A stretch of 15,827 nucleotides of DNA from Actinomycetota bacterium (GCA_023379725.1 JAMCPC010000040.1:1-15827); one strand, 5' to 3'; shown: positions 7,243 to 15,827, counted from the stretch's first letter. The notes: a model not told the origin generated them from the letters alone. Numbers and translations: made by a program.

Positions 7243-7269
7243 AATTAATCCAGGTTTCCTGGAATAATT
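7243..7269 (+). promoter_or_regulatory. Near-perfect 27-base palindrome upstream of rpsL
   Basis: AATTAATCCAGG (7243-7254) and CCTGGAATAATT (7258-7269) are inverted copies with eleven of twelve positions paired and a three-base TTT centre. It ends 42 bases before the rpsL GTG. It may be a protein operator in DNA or a hairpin in the leader RNA. The A+T-rich stem base and lack of a following T-tract argue against a strong intrinsic terminator. Confidence 0.6.
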
Positions 7270-7311
7270 GTAGTATCCAAAGAATAAGTCAAGAGTGAGT
7301 GGAGTTAACGC

Positions 7312-7683
7312 GTGCCGACAATAGAACAGCTTGTCCGTAAAGGACGGCAAACTAAGCAATCCAAGGCCAAGACCGCTGCGCTGAAAGGTGCCCCTCAGCG
7401 GCGAGGTGTTTGTGTGCGTGTGTTTACGCATACGCCGAAAAAGCCAAACTCTGCACTACGCAAGGTAGCCAGGGTAAGGCTGACGAGTGGTGTGGAGGTC
7501 ACTGCATACATACCGGGAGTAGGACATAATTTGCAGGAACACTCCATAGTACTGGTGAGGGGCGGAAGAGTGAAGGATCTACCGGGTGTACGCTACAAGG
7601 TAATCAGAGGAGCGCTTGACGCAGCAGGAGTCCGCAGCAGAGCTCAGGCCAGAAGTCGTTATGGAGCAAAGAAGGAATCATGA
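7312..7683 (+). CDS. rpsL: 30S ribosomal protein S12
   Basis: S12 lies at the decoding centre of the small subunit and helps control accuracy. The 123-residue product has the conserved TPKKPNSALRK (41-51), including K43/K44, GHNLQEHS (71-78) and GGRVKDLPGVRY (84-95) with K88 and D89. These are wild-type at the positions where substitutions usually confer streptomycin resistance. V70 precedes GHNLQEHS, where many homologues have Glu. The start is GTG 7312 with GTGGAG about eight bases upstream. It heads the str operon, after a long leader, and is followed by rpsG after 151 bases. rpoC is not upstream. Confidence 0.98.
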   Translation: MPTIEQLVRKGRQTKQSKAKTAALKGAPQRRGVCVRVFTHTPKKPNSALRKVARVRLTSGVEVTAYIPGVGHNLQEHSIVLVRGGRVKDLPGVRYKVIRGALDAAGVRSRAQARSRYGAKKES

Positions 7684-7730
7684 TGTCGATTAATGGGTCA
7701 TACAATTTACCGCTCATGCCGGGAGTGTGG

Positions 7731-7753
7731 GTAATGCAGCGAAGTAATGCAGC
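7731..7753 (+). repeat. 10-bp direct repeat in the rpsL-rpsG spacer
   Basis: GTAATGCAGC occurs exactly at 7731-7740 and 7744-7753. It is non-coding, in a 151-base spacer with no other evident function. Confidence 0.8.
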
Positions 7754-7834
7754 ATCTCGAAGCCAGATGATCAAAGTGGGTTTGACAATGTTTTATGTGG
7801 CACAGCAGACTGCCAGAGAGGATACAGGATTATA

Positions 7835-8305
7835 ATGCCGCGTAACGGACCACCTCCCAAGAGAGAACTTCCCCCTGACCCCGTGTACAACTCCGTACTC
7901 GTGACGCAGTTTGTAAACAAGGTGCTCCTGGGTGGCAAGAGAACGGTTGCTGAGCAGATCGTCTATGGTGCTCTGGATAGCATCAGGGAAAAGACGGACT
8001 CCGATCCGTTGAATGTGCTCAAGAAAGCCGTCGAAAATACGCGGCCAGAACTGGAGGTAAGGAGCCGGAGGGTGGGGGGTGCCACCTATCAGGTGCCGGT
8101 GGAGGTACGTCCAAGGCGTGCCACTACTCTATCAATACGGTGGATTGTGGGATATGCTCAAGCCAGGCATGAAAAATCCATGAAACTGAAGCTTGCCGCT
8201 GAGATATTGGATGCGTACAATGAAACTGGTTCCTCGGTCAAGAGGAGAGAAGACATGCATAAGATGGCAGAATCAAACAGGGCTTTTGCCCACTATCGCT
8301 GGTGA
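7835..8305 (+). CDS. rpsG: 30S ribosomal protein S7
   Basis: S7 nucleates assembly of the 16S rRNA 3' domain and contacts the E-site tRNA. The 156-residue product is the standard length, with the conserved VRPRRATTLSIRWIV region (about 92-106), the PLNVLKKAVENTRPELEVRS segment (58-77) and the usual C-terminus ending AFAHYRW. Start ATG 7835 is preceded by AGAGAGGA and AGGA. In E. coli S7 is the autoregulator of the str operon. The 151-base spacer before rpsG is a natural place for such control, but I see no compelling structure in it. Confidence 0.98.
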   Translation: MPRNGPPPKRELPPDPVYNSVLVTQFVNKVLLGGKRTVAEQIVYGALDSIREKTDSDPLNVLKKAVENTRPELEVRSRRVGGATYQVPVEVRPRRATTLSIRWIVGYAQARHEKSMKLKLAAEILDAYNETGSSVKRREDMHKMAESNRAFAHYRW

Positions 8306-8358
8306 TTACTGTGGCAGCCAGGTTGATTGCATTAAAGAAGGGTTCGATAGCAACCTAC

Positions 8359-8388
8359 TGCGTTGTTGAAGATTGCATTGTTGAACAG
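8359..8388 (+). repeat. 15-bp tandem duplication upstream of fusA
   Basis: TGCGTTGTTGAAGAT (8359-8373) is directly followed by TGCATTGTTGAACAG (8374-8388), twelve of fifteen identical. It lies in the rpsG-fusA spacer. Confidence 0.75.
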
Positions 8389-8416
8389 CGCATTGCCTTA
8401 CCAGTGGTGGTTTGCT

Positions 8417-10510
<2,094 letters not shown>

Positions 10511-10537
10511 ATTTGCAAGAGGCTCAGCGGATCGTTA

Positions 10538-10551
10538 GTATGGTATAATAC
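10538..10551 (+). promoter_or_regulatory. Probable tuf promoter (extended -10)
   Basis: A perfect TATAAT (10544-10549) preceded by TGG forms an extended -10. No good -35 lies at the normal distance, which is tolerated with an extended -10. GTATGGTATA (10538-10547) is identical to the string at the rpsL promoter. The resulting leader to the tuf ATG would be about 230 bases. Confidence 0.6.
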
Positions 10552-10631
10552 TTTTGGTCATCCTGGCTGTACTCGTAAAAGAAGTAGTATTTATGAGAAT
10601 AAGCCGTTTTACCAGGGGTGTTTAGCTGCCA

Positions 10632-10651
10632 GCTCCCAATACTGGGGTAGC
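10632..10651 (+). other. Stem-loop in the tuf leader
   Basis: GCTCCCA (10632-10638) can pair with TGGGGTAGC (10643-10651) around an ATAC loop, with a small bulge. A second short hairpin, GTCCA/TGGAC (10746-10760), lies 24 bases before the tuf start. Neither has a T-tract. Confidence 0.45.
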
Positions 10652-10784
10652 GGGTGGATAAGCATGACAATAACTGTTAAGATGTCGTAGCCCAGTTATG
10701 GGTACGGAAGAACCGGGTATCCGGATAGTGATAGGAATATGGGTGGTCCAGAGGTTGGACTTCCCGGAATGAAGAGAGGAGCTC

Positions 10785-11972
10785 ATGGCAAAGAAGAAAT
10801 TCGAGCGATCAAAGCCCCACTTAAATGTGGGAACTATGGGGCATATAGATCACGGCAAGACGACGTTGACGGCCGCGATTACCAAGGTGCTGTCCGAACA
10901 GAACCCAGATGTGTCTTTTACACCATTCGAGGACATTGACAAGGCTCCTGAGGAAAAAGCGCGTGGTATTACCATACAGATAGCACACGTTGAGTACGAG
11001 ACTCCAAATAGGCATTACGCTCACGTAGATATGCCCGGACATGCCGACTACATAAAAAACATGATCACCGGTGCCGCTCAGGTGGACGGTGCCATATTGG
11101 TAGTGTCCGCCCCGGACGGTCCCATGCCTCAGACCAGAGAGCACGTGCTACTCGCTCGCCAGGTGGGTGTCCCATACATCGTAGTTGCCTTGAACAAGGT
11201 AGACATGATGGATGACCCGGAGCTGATTGAGCTTGTGGAGATGGAAGTAAGAGAGCTGTTGAGCAGCTACGAATTTCCCGGTGACGATGCTCCTGTAATT
11301 AAGGTAAGTGCGCTGAAAGCACTGGAGGGAGACGAAGAGGCCAAGAAGGGCATTCTTGAGCTTATGGAGGCCGTAGATGCTTATATTCCAGAGCCGGAGC
11401 GTCCTGTCGAGAGGCCATTCCTCATGCCCATAGAGGATGTCATGTCTATAACCGGTCGTGGTACCGTGGTGACTGGCAAGGTGGAGCAGGGCGTGTTGAA
11501 GGTTGGAGAAGAGGTCGAAATAGTCGGCCTGCGCCCCACCCAAAAGACGGTGGCTACAGGAGTGGAGATGTTCCGTAAGTTGCTCGACGAGGGACGGGCT
11601 GGCGATAACATAGGAGTACTGTTGCGTGGTACCAAGAAAGAGGAGGTGGAAAGAGGGCAGGTTCTCGCTAAGCCGGGTACCATCACTCCCCATACCAATT
11701 TTGAGGCGAACGTGTACGTACTTACCAAGGAAGAAGGTGGAAGGCATAAGCCCTTCTTCACCAATTACCGCCCCCAATTTTATTTCCGTACTACAGATGT
11801 GACGGGAACCATTGAGCTGCCTGAAGGTACCGAGATGATTATGCCCGGTGACAACACTACGATGACGGTCGAGCTTCAAAAGCCGATTGCAATGGATGAG
11901 GGGCTGAGGTTTGCTATCAGGGAAGGCGGCCGTACCGTCGGTGCTGGTCGTGTTACCAAGATTATCAAGTAG
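10785..11972 (+). CDS. tuf: Elongation factor Tu
   Basis: EF-Tu delivers aminoacyl-tRNA to the ribosome as a GTP ternary complex. The 395-residue product has G1 GHIDHGKT (19-26), RGIT (60-63), G3 DMPGH (82-86), G4 NKVD (137-140) and intact domains 2 and 3 ending TKIIK. The G3 motif has Met83 where most bacteria have Cys. GITIQIAHVEY has Gln where Ser or Asn is common. The ATG is preceded by AGAGGAG. A long leader with its own promoter-like element precedes it. rpsJ follows after 29 bases, so tuf probably leads the first part of the S10 cluster. Confidence 0.98.
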   Translation: MAKKKFERSKPHLNVGTMGHIDHGKTTLTAAITKVLSEQNPDVSFTPFEDIDKAPEEKARGITIQIAHVEYETPNRHYAHVDMPGHADYIKNMITGAAQVDGAILVVSAPDGPMPQTREHVLLARQVGVPYIVVALNKVDMMDDPELIELVEMEVRELLSSYEFPGDDAPVIKVSALKALEGDEEAKKGILELMEAVDAYIPEPERPVERPFLMPIEDVMSITGRGTVVTGKVEQGVLKVGEEVEIVGLRPTQKTVATGVEMFRKLLDEGRAGDNIGVLLRGTKKEEVERGQVLAKPGTITPHTNFEANVYVLTKEEGGRHKPFFTNYRPQFYFRTTDVTGTIELPEGTEMIMPGDNTTMTVELQKPIAMDEGLRFAIREGGRTVGAGRVTKIIK

Positions 11973-12001
11973 GAAGTTGTAGAGGATAGACGGTATATGA
12001 G

Positions 12002-12319
12002 ATGGTAGCGGACGGTCAGAGGATCAGGATCCGTCTTATGGCATATGATCATGAGATACTGGATAAAGAGACGCAGAAGATCGTGCAGACAGTGTTACGA
12101 ACTTCTGCAAAGGTAAGAGGTCCTGTTCCGTTACCGACAGAAAAACATCGTTTTACGGTGATCAGGGCGCCTCATAAGTACAAGGATAGTCGTGAGCATT
12201 TTGAAATTAGAGTGCATAAGCGTCTTATAGACATAATTGAATCCACTCCAAAGACAGTGGATGCGCTCCAGAGGCTGGATCTGTCTGCTGGAGTGGACAC
12301 GGAGATTAAGTTACAGTAA
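12002..12319 (+). CDS. rpsJ: 30S ribosomal protein S10
   Basis: S10 is part of the 30S head and, as NusE, also takes part in antitermination with NusB. The 105-residue product carries RIRIRLMAYDHEILD (7-21), GPVPLPTEKHRFTVIRAPHK (39-58), EHFEIRVHKRLIDI and KTVDALQRLDLSAGVD. Length and sequence are standard. ATG 12002 has only a weak GAGGA about 17 bases upstream, so coupling with tuf is possible. It is separated from rplC by 225 bases, unusually far for S10-L3. Confidence 0.97.
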   Translation: MVADGQRIRIRLMAYDHEILDKETQKIVQTVLRTSAKVRGPVPLPTEKHRFTVIRAPHKYKDSREHFEIRVHKRLIDIIESTPKTVDALQRLDLSAGVDTEIKLQ

Positions 12320-12329
12320 AATAGCATAC

Positions 12330-12367
12330 CTGCCCCATCCGGCAGCCGTTTGGAATTTTTTTCGGCT
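12330..12367 (+). terminator. Weak terminator-like or attenuator structure after rpsJ
   Basis: CTGCC (12330-12334) pairs with GGCAG (12341-12345). After ten more bases there is a seven-T run (12356-12362). A competing stem, AGCCG (12344-12348) with CGGCT (12363-12367), would enclose the T-tract. Stems are short and the T-run is not adjacent to the first one, so partial termination or none is possible. Confidence 0.3.
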
Positions 12368-12412
12368 ATAGGGTGGTGCGCGGGAATGATTTAATTATCG
12401 GGTGTACATAAT

Positions 12413-12498
12413 GGCAACGATAGTTTGCCGCTACGTATGCCATTGTGCATACTGATCGCACCCGATGGCGCTAAGCGAGCATCTGTCAGTGGTGCGAT
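12413..12498 (+). promoter_or_regulatory. Structured leader region upstream of rplC
   Basis: Three consecutive hairpins are visible: GGCAAC/GTTTGCC (12413-12429, one bulged T), GTATGC/GCATAC (12435-12452), and a larger one with an exact eight-base stem ATCGCACC (12455-12462) / GGTGCGAT (12491-12498) enclosing GATG/CATC and CGC/GCG pairs. ATGGCA (12411-12416) could alternatively pair with TGCCAT (12438-12443), excluding the first two. Its position before rplC suggests ribosomal-protein autoregulation, like L4 control of the S10 operon in E. coli, but no homology to that leader is visible. Confidence 0.5.
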
Positions 12499-12499
12499 T

Positions 12500-12508
12500 T
12501 GATATATT
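12500..12508 (+). promoter_or_regulatory. Possible extended -10 for rplC
   Basis: TGATATATT gives a TGN-TATATT extended -10, about 36 bases before the rplC start. No -35 consensus is seen, and the corresponding position falls within the preceding hairpin. Confidence 0.25.
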
Positions 12509-12544
12509 AGATGAATTGTTTGTTAAGGAGAGTTGGAGTAACAG

Positions 12545-13228
12545 GTGGCCAGTAAGGCGATTGTTGGAGAAAAGATGGGCATGACGCAGGTCTTTGATGA
12601 CCATGACCGTGCTATACCGGTAACGGTTCTCAAGGTCGCGCCCATGCGTATTGTCCAAGTGAAGACGCCGGAGAAAGAAGGCTACGCTGCTATCCAGGTG
12701 ACCTGGGGGGTGCATAAAAAAAATACTCTGTCCAGGCCTGAGCATGGTCATTTCAAGGCAGCTGGAGTCGATCCGGGGAAGAAGTTGGTAGAACTACGTC
12801 TGGATGACATCAACGGCTTTGAGCTGGGTCAAGAGCTTGACGTGTCAGCTATAGAGAGTGGAATGCATGTAGATGTCATAGCCACCTCCAAAGGTAAGGG
12901 CTTCTCCGGCGGTATGAAGCGACACAACTTCAAAGGACAGGGTGCCGCCCACGGTAATCATAAGATGCATAGGGCACCTGGGTCTATTGGTGCCTGTGCT
13001 ACGCCTGCAAGGGTATTTAAGGGGATGCGGATGGCAGGAAGGATGGGTGGACAGAGAGTGACGTCTCTTAATTTGGAGGTAATTGCAGCCGATCCGGAGC
13101 GCCAGATCATACTTGTCAAAGGAGCGGTTCCAGGACCGAGGGGAGCGATGGTCATAGTTCGGTCTACAGTGAAAGTGACACAGGCAAAATCTGCCAGTGC
13201 TATTGTACGTAAAGGTGGTTCTCGATGA
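12545..13228 (+). CDS. rplC: 50S ribosomal protein L3
   Basis: L3 is an early-assembly 23S rRNA-binding protein whose central loop reaches towards the peptidyl-transferase centre. The 227-residue product begins ASKAIVGEKMGMTQVF. It contains the SKGKGFSGGMKRHNF loop (about 115-129), GNHKMHRAPGSIGACATP (137-154) and VFKGMRMAGRMG (157-168). GACATP lies where the Gln methylated by PrmB occurs in E. coli (GQNQTP), so that modification site is absent. The start is GTG 12545 with AAGGAGAG and TGGAG upstream. An A8 run (12716-12723) falls in VHKKN without disturbing the frame. It overlaps rplD by four bases. Confidence 0.97.
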   Translation: MASKAIVGEKMGMTQVFDDHDRAIPVTVLKVAPMRIVQVKTPEKEGYAAIQVTWGVHKKNTLSRPEHGHFKAAGVDPGKKLVELRLDDINGFELGQELDVSAIESGMHVDVIATSKGKGFSGGMKRHNFKGQGAAHGNHKMHRAPGSIGACATPARVFKGMRMAGRMGGQRVTSLNLEVIAADPERQIILVKGAVPGPRGAMVIVRSTVKVTQAKSASAIVRKGGSR

Positions 13229-13266
13229 TGGCAGAGTCTGCAATGGCAAAGTCTGCAATGGCAAAG
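13222..13266 (+). repeat. 15-bp tandem repeat at the rplD start
   Basis: TCTGCAATGGCAAAG is exactly repeated at 13237-13251 and 13252-13266, after a diverged copy at 13222-13236 that contains the rplC stop and the rplD start. Each copy brings an in-frame ATG GCA. Confidence 0.88.
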
Positions 13267-13971
13267 TCGTCCGCAATGGTGCCTTTTACTACCTTCAAGA
13301 AGGAAGTTGAGTTACAAAGTCACACGATATTTAGGCGCGATATGTCCGGCAAAGTGCTTTCTGAGGTAGATTTGGAGCCTGGCATCTTTGGAAGGAAAGT
13401 GAATGCATACCTTATGCACCAGGTGGTTCTTGCTCAGCTTGCAGCTGCCAGGCAGGGTACTCACTCCACGCTGAGACAACGTGAGGTACGTGGTGGAGGA
13501 GCAAAGCCATTCAGGCAGAAGGGTACAGGGCGAGCGAGGCAGGGTTCTACCAGGGCAAGCCAGTGGGTAGGTGGTGGAGTTCCCCATGGTCCCAAGCCAC
13601 GATCGTACGAACAGCGCACTCCCAAGAAGATGATCAAGATGGCCCTGTATTCTGCGATGTCAGATAGAGCGTCAGAGGGAAGAGTTGCCCTGATAGACGA
13701 ATGGAGATTTGCGACTCCAAATACGAAGAGTGCCCTGCAGGCACTGGATGCGAATGAATTATCGGGTAGGCTGCTTATCGTGCTTAATGATACTTCGGTG
13801 TCAGATGCGTATTCTGTATCCAATGCTGAGCTGTCCTTACGTAATATACCACATGTACATATTGTCAAACTGGGAGAGCTGAACACGTATGATGTTTTGC
13901 GTAACGATTGGCTGGTGTTCGACGATCGTTCGATGGATGCGCTTACCAAAAGAGGAGGTGATGATCGGTGA
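13225..13971 (+). CDS. rplD: 50S ribosomal protein L4
   Basis: L4 binds 23S rRNA domain I and lines the exit tunnel; in E. coli it also represses the S10 operon. The product is 248 residues, longer than the usual 205-210, mostly because of a repeated N-terminus (MMAESAMAKSAMAKSSAM). The tunnel loop is intact (about 84-125: RQREVRGGGAKPF, QKGTGRARQGSTRA, GGGVPHGPKPRSY). ATG 13225 overlaps the rplC stop (ATGA). ATG 13228, 13240, 13255 and 13276 are in-frame alternatives, and the real start is not certain; the last would give a more usual length. The end contains a strong Shine-Dalgarno for rplW. Confidence 0.94.
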   Translation: MMAESAMAKSAMAKSSAMVPFTTFKKEVELQSHTIFRRDMSGKVLSEVDLEPGIFGRKVNAYLMHQVVLAQLAAARQGTHSTLRQREVRGGGAKPFRQKGTGRARQGSTRASQWVGGGVPHGPKPRSYEQRTPKKMIKMALYSAMSDRASEGRVALIDEWRFATPNTKSALQALDANELSGRLLIVLNDTSVSDAYSVSNAELSLRNIPHVHIVKLGELNTYDVLRNDWLVFDDRSMDALTKRGGDDR

Positions 13972-14261
13972 GAGATACCTCTGATGTGCTGATATCTCCT
14001 GTGGTATCTGAGAAGTCCTATGCACTTTCTGAGAAGGGTAGTTATATCTTCAATGTTTCCGGTGATGCAACCAAGCCTGAAGTTCGCAAGGCGGTAGAGA
14101 GAATGTTCAGCGTGAAGGTCGTCAGGGTCAATACATTGAATCGTAAGGGGAAGAAAAAACGTAATGCACGTACAAATGTCACCGGGCGAAAGCCTGATCG
14201 CAAGAGGGCGATAGTGACTTTGGCGGCCGATGACAAGATAGATCTTTTTCAGAAGAGCTGA
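13968..14261 (+). CDS. rplW: 50S ribosomal protein L23
   Basis: L23 lies at the tunnel exit and is the docking site for trigger factor and SRP. The 97-residue product has VLISPVVSEKSYAL (7-20), YIFNVSGDATKPEVRKAVE (26-44), and the FSVKVVRVNTLNRKGKKKR segment (about 47-65). The start GTG 13968 overlaps the rplD stop by four bases (GTGA). It is preceded by an almost complete anti-16S match AGGAGGTGAT (13952-13961), six bases upstream, the best ribosome-binding site in the window. Confidence 0.97.
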   Translation: MRDTSDVLISPVVSEKSYALSEKGSYIFNVSGDATKPEVRKAVERMFSVKVVRVNTLNRKGKKKRNARTNVTGRKPDRKRAIVTLAADDKIDLFQKS

Positions 14262-14278
14262 GTGAGTGAGGTAGGTTA

Positions 14279-15115
14279 ATGGCTGTCAGGAGACGAAATC
14301 CCACAAGTCCGGGGAGAAGGTTCCAGAGCGTATCGGATTTTTCAGAGATTACCCGATCATCACCTGAGAAATCTTTGTTGGTAAAGACTAATTCTACGGG
14401 TGGTCGTAACTCGTATGGTCGGAAGACTTCGCGCCATCGTGGTGACGGACACAAGCGCAGGTATCGTTCGATAGACTTTCATCGCAACAAGGATGGCGTC
14501 CCTGCAAAGGTGGCCTCAATAGAGTATGACCCCAATCGTAGTGCTCGTATAGCATTGCTGCATTATCTGGATGGTGAGAAGCGCTACATAATAGCTCCGG
14601 TGGGAGTAGAGGTCGGTGATAAGTTGATGAGTGGCCATCGTGCCGATATTCGTCCCGGCAATGCTTTGCCTATCAGATATATACCGGTAGGTACCGTTAT
14701 TCATAATGTGGAGTTGCGCCCAGGTGGTGGTGCAAAGATGGCCAGAGGAGCCGGCACGGCCGTGCAGCTTGTAGCCAAAGAGGGAGACTATGCTACCCTG
14801 CGTTTACCTTCCACCGAGATGAGAAGGGTAATGATAGATTGTAGAGCTACCGTTGGCGAGGTTGGAAACGTCGAGCATGCGCTTATCTCTATAGGTAAGG
14901 CGGGGAGAAACAGGTGGAAGGGTGTCAAACCGCAGACAAGAGGGGTAGCGATGAACCCGGTGGATCATCCGTTGGGTGGTGGAGAAGGAAAATCGTCTGG
15001 TGGTCGCCATCCCGTATCACCCTGGGGGCAGCCTGAAGGAAGGACTCGCAGGCGTGGCAAGGAATCTGACAGGTTGATTATACGCAAGAGGAGGATTAAG
15101 AGAAGGTCGAGATGA
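14279..15115 (+). CDS. rplB: 50S ribosomal protein L2
   Basis: L2 is needed for subunit association and peptidyl-transferase activity. The 278-residue product has the RNA-binding domain (GRNSYGRKTSRHRGDGHKRR from 42) and the SH3-like part with GGGAKMARGAGTAVQL (149-164). The functional loop AMNPVDHPLGGGEG (224-237) keeps the essential H230 (E. coli H229 in mature numbering). L232 replaces the histidine that follows in most bacteria (DHPHGGG). The C-terminus is strongly basic. The ATG follows GTGAGGTAGG closely. It is 17 bases after rplW. Confidence 0.98.
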   Translation: MAVRRRNPTSPGRRFQSVSDFSEITRSSPEKSLLVKTNSTGGRNSYGRKTSRHRGDGHKRRYRSIDFHRNKDGVPAKVASIEYDPNRSARIALLHYLDGEKRYIIAPVGVEVGDKLMSGHRADIRPGNALPIRYIPVGTVIHNVELRPGGGAKMARGAGTAVQLVAKEGDYATLRLPSTEMRRVMIDCRATVGEVGNVEHALISIGKAGRNRWKGVKPQTRGVAMNPVDHPLGGGEGKSSGGRHPVSPWGQPEGRTRRRGKESDRLIIRKRRIKRRSR

Positions 15116-15128
15116 ATGGTAGAGTGAG

Positions 15129-15407
15129 ATGTCACGTAGCATAAAGAAGGGTCCCTTTGTCGATTTGCATTTGCTCAAAAAGGTAGATGCACTTAATGCT
15201 GCAAACGAGAAGAGGGTAATTAAGACTTGGTCGAGACGTTCGACTGTTACCCCTGATATGGTGGGTCATACCATTGCTGTTCACGATGGTAGGAAACACG
15301 TTCCGGTGTACCTGACTGAGTCTATGGTCGGTCACAAGCTGGGAGAGTTTGCTCCTACAAGAACGTTCCGTTTCCACGCCGGGCAAGAGAGACAGGGAAA
15401 GCGCTGA
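15129..15407 (+). CDS. rpsS: 30S ribosomal protein S19
   Basis: S19 is in the 30S head, with S13, near the A-site tRNA. The 92-residue product shows SRSIKKGPFVDLHLLKKV (2-19), IKTWSRRSTVTPDMVGHTIAVH (31-52) and VYLTESMVGHKLGEFAPTRTFRFH (60-83), all canonical. The start ATG 15129 is 13 bases after rplB, with a weak AGAGTGAG site. rplV follows one base after the stop. Confidence 0.98.
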   Translation: MSRSIKKGPFVDLHLLKKVDALNAANEKRVIKTWSRRSTVTPDMVGHTIAVHDGRKHVPVYLTESMVGHKLGEFAPTRTFRFHAGQERQGKR

Positions 15408-15408
15408 T

Positions 15409-15827
15409 ATGGTTGAGTGGCTGGAAGGCGATCGCATTGGCGTAAAGGCGCAGTTGCGTTATGAAAGAATGTCTGCATTCAAGGTAAGGCCGGTACTTGA
15501 TTTAGTGAGAGGTAAGCCGGTAAGGGAGGCGCAGGATATTCTGGCGCGTACACCACGTGCAGCTGCTGGAGTAGTGGCTAAGGTGGTTGCCTCTGCGGCT
15601 GCCAATGCGGAGAACAATGAATTACTGGATCAGGAGGAGCTGTATATAGATACCTGCTTTGCAGATGAAGCCAATACCCTCAAACGTTGGCGTCCTCGTG
15701 CTCGGGGAAGAGCTACACGCATAAGAAAGCGCATGTGCCATATTACTGTTGTAGTGGCCAGGTTACCAGAGGATAAGCTGGCTGAGTTGCGAAGTAGATC
15801 CGTTGCCACTCCATCGGGGAATAGGGC
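15409..15827 (+). CDS. rplV: 50S ribosomal protein L22 (3' end cut off by window)
   Basis: L22 contacts all 23S rRNA domains and its hairpin lines the exit tunnel. 139 residues are visible: KAQLRYERMSAFKVRPVLDL (13-32), GVVAKVVASAAANAEN, and the tunnel hairpin with LKRWRPRARGRATRIRKR, ending with an additional tail after LPEDKLAEL. The frame is open to the window edge. ATG 15409 is one base after the rpsS stop. GAGACAGGGAAAG inside rpsS may serve as its ribosome-binding site. Confidence 0.95.
   Translation, partial: MVEWLEGDRIGVKAQLRYERMSAFKVRPVLDLVRGKPVREAQDILARTPRAAAGVVAKVVASAAANAENNELLDQEELYIDTCFADEANTLKRWRPRARGRATRIRKRMCHITVVVARLPEDKLAELRSRSVATPSGNR

Noticed and set aside
7782..7836. TTGACA (7782-7787) and TATAAT (7831-7836) as an rpsG promoter
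   Set aside because: The spacing is 43 bases and the TATAAT overlaps the rpsG start codon, so they cannot form one promoter.
8363..8416. Longer EF-G start at TTG 8363
   Set aside because: The additional 18 residues are hydrophobic and unlike EF-G N-termini, and they derive partly from a tandem duplication in the spacer.
11148..11879. 243-residue open frame antisense to tuf
   Set aside because: It is a shadow of the highly conserved tuf gene, has a biased His/Ser/Leu composition and matches no known family.
12330..12362. Strong intrinsic terminator after rpsJ
   Set aside because: The stem is only five base pairs and the T-run starts ten bases later, so it is listed only as weak.

Overview
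The window is a bacterial chromosome segment of about half G+C (judged by eye). It carries a folate-biosynthesis cluster followed by the str/S10 ribosomal-protein region. Protein signatures are actinobacterial: the order tilS-hpt-folE-folP-folB-folK, frequent GTG/TTG starts, and actinobacteria-like S12, L3 and L2. The short TilS with its GPNLEARAREARF and GHTMDDQAET segments, and the extra gene between folP and folB, suggest the class Acidimicrobiia to me, or a relative with unusually moderate G+C. This placement is an inference from remembered family features, not from a search.

Layout: positions 86-5008 (+ strand) hold tilS, hpt, folE, folP, a small protein resembling a dual-specificity phosphatase that has lost its catalytic cysteine, folB and folK. 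FolE, FolB, FolK and FolP catalyse successive steps from GTP to dihydropteroate. No recognised enzyme for dephosphorylating dihydroneopterin triphosphate is present. ftsH, which usually sits between hpt and folE in actinobacteria, is absent. Positions 4962-6968 (- strand) hold a large metallophosphoesterase that overlaps the 3' end of folK by 47 bases and contains two tandem-repeat regions. Positions 6969-7311 are a divergent intergenic region with a probable rpsL promoter and several inverted repeats.

Positions 7312-15827 (+ strand) hold rpsL, rpsG, fusA, tuf, rpsJ, rplC, rplD, rplW, rplB, rpsS and the start of rplV. rpoBC, the usual neighbours upstream of rpsL, are not present; the folate cluster and the phosphoesterase are there instead. 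rpsL and tuf share a promoter-like element (GTATGGTATA plus a TATAMT-type -10), each about 235 bases before the start codon. tuf runs into rpsJ after only 29 bases, whereas rpsJ and rplC are separated by a 225-base structured leader.

The most striking general feature is the number of short tandem duplications with units of 9-30 bp. They occur in intergenic spacers, across the tilS stop codon, at the rplD start, in the C-terminal tail of the phosphatase-like protein and twice in the metallophosphoesterase. They look like recent products of replication slippage. The best candidates for new biology are the cysteine-less phosphatase-like protein inside the folate operon and the structured leader before rplC.
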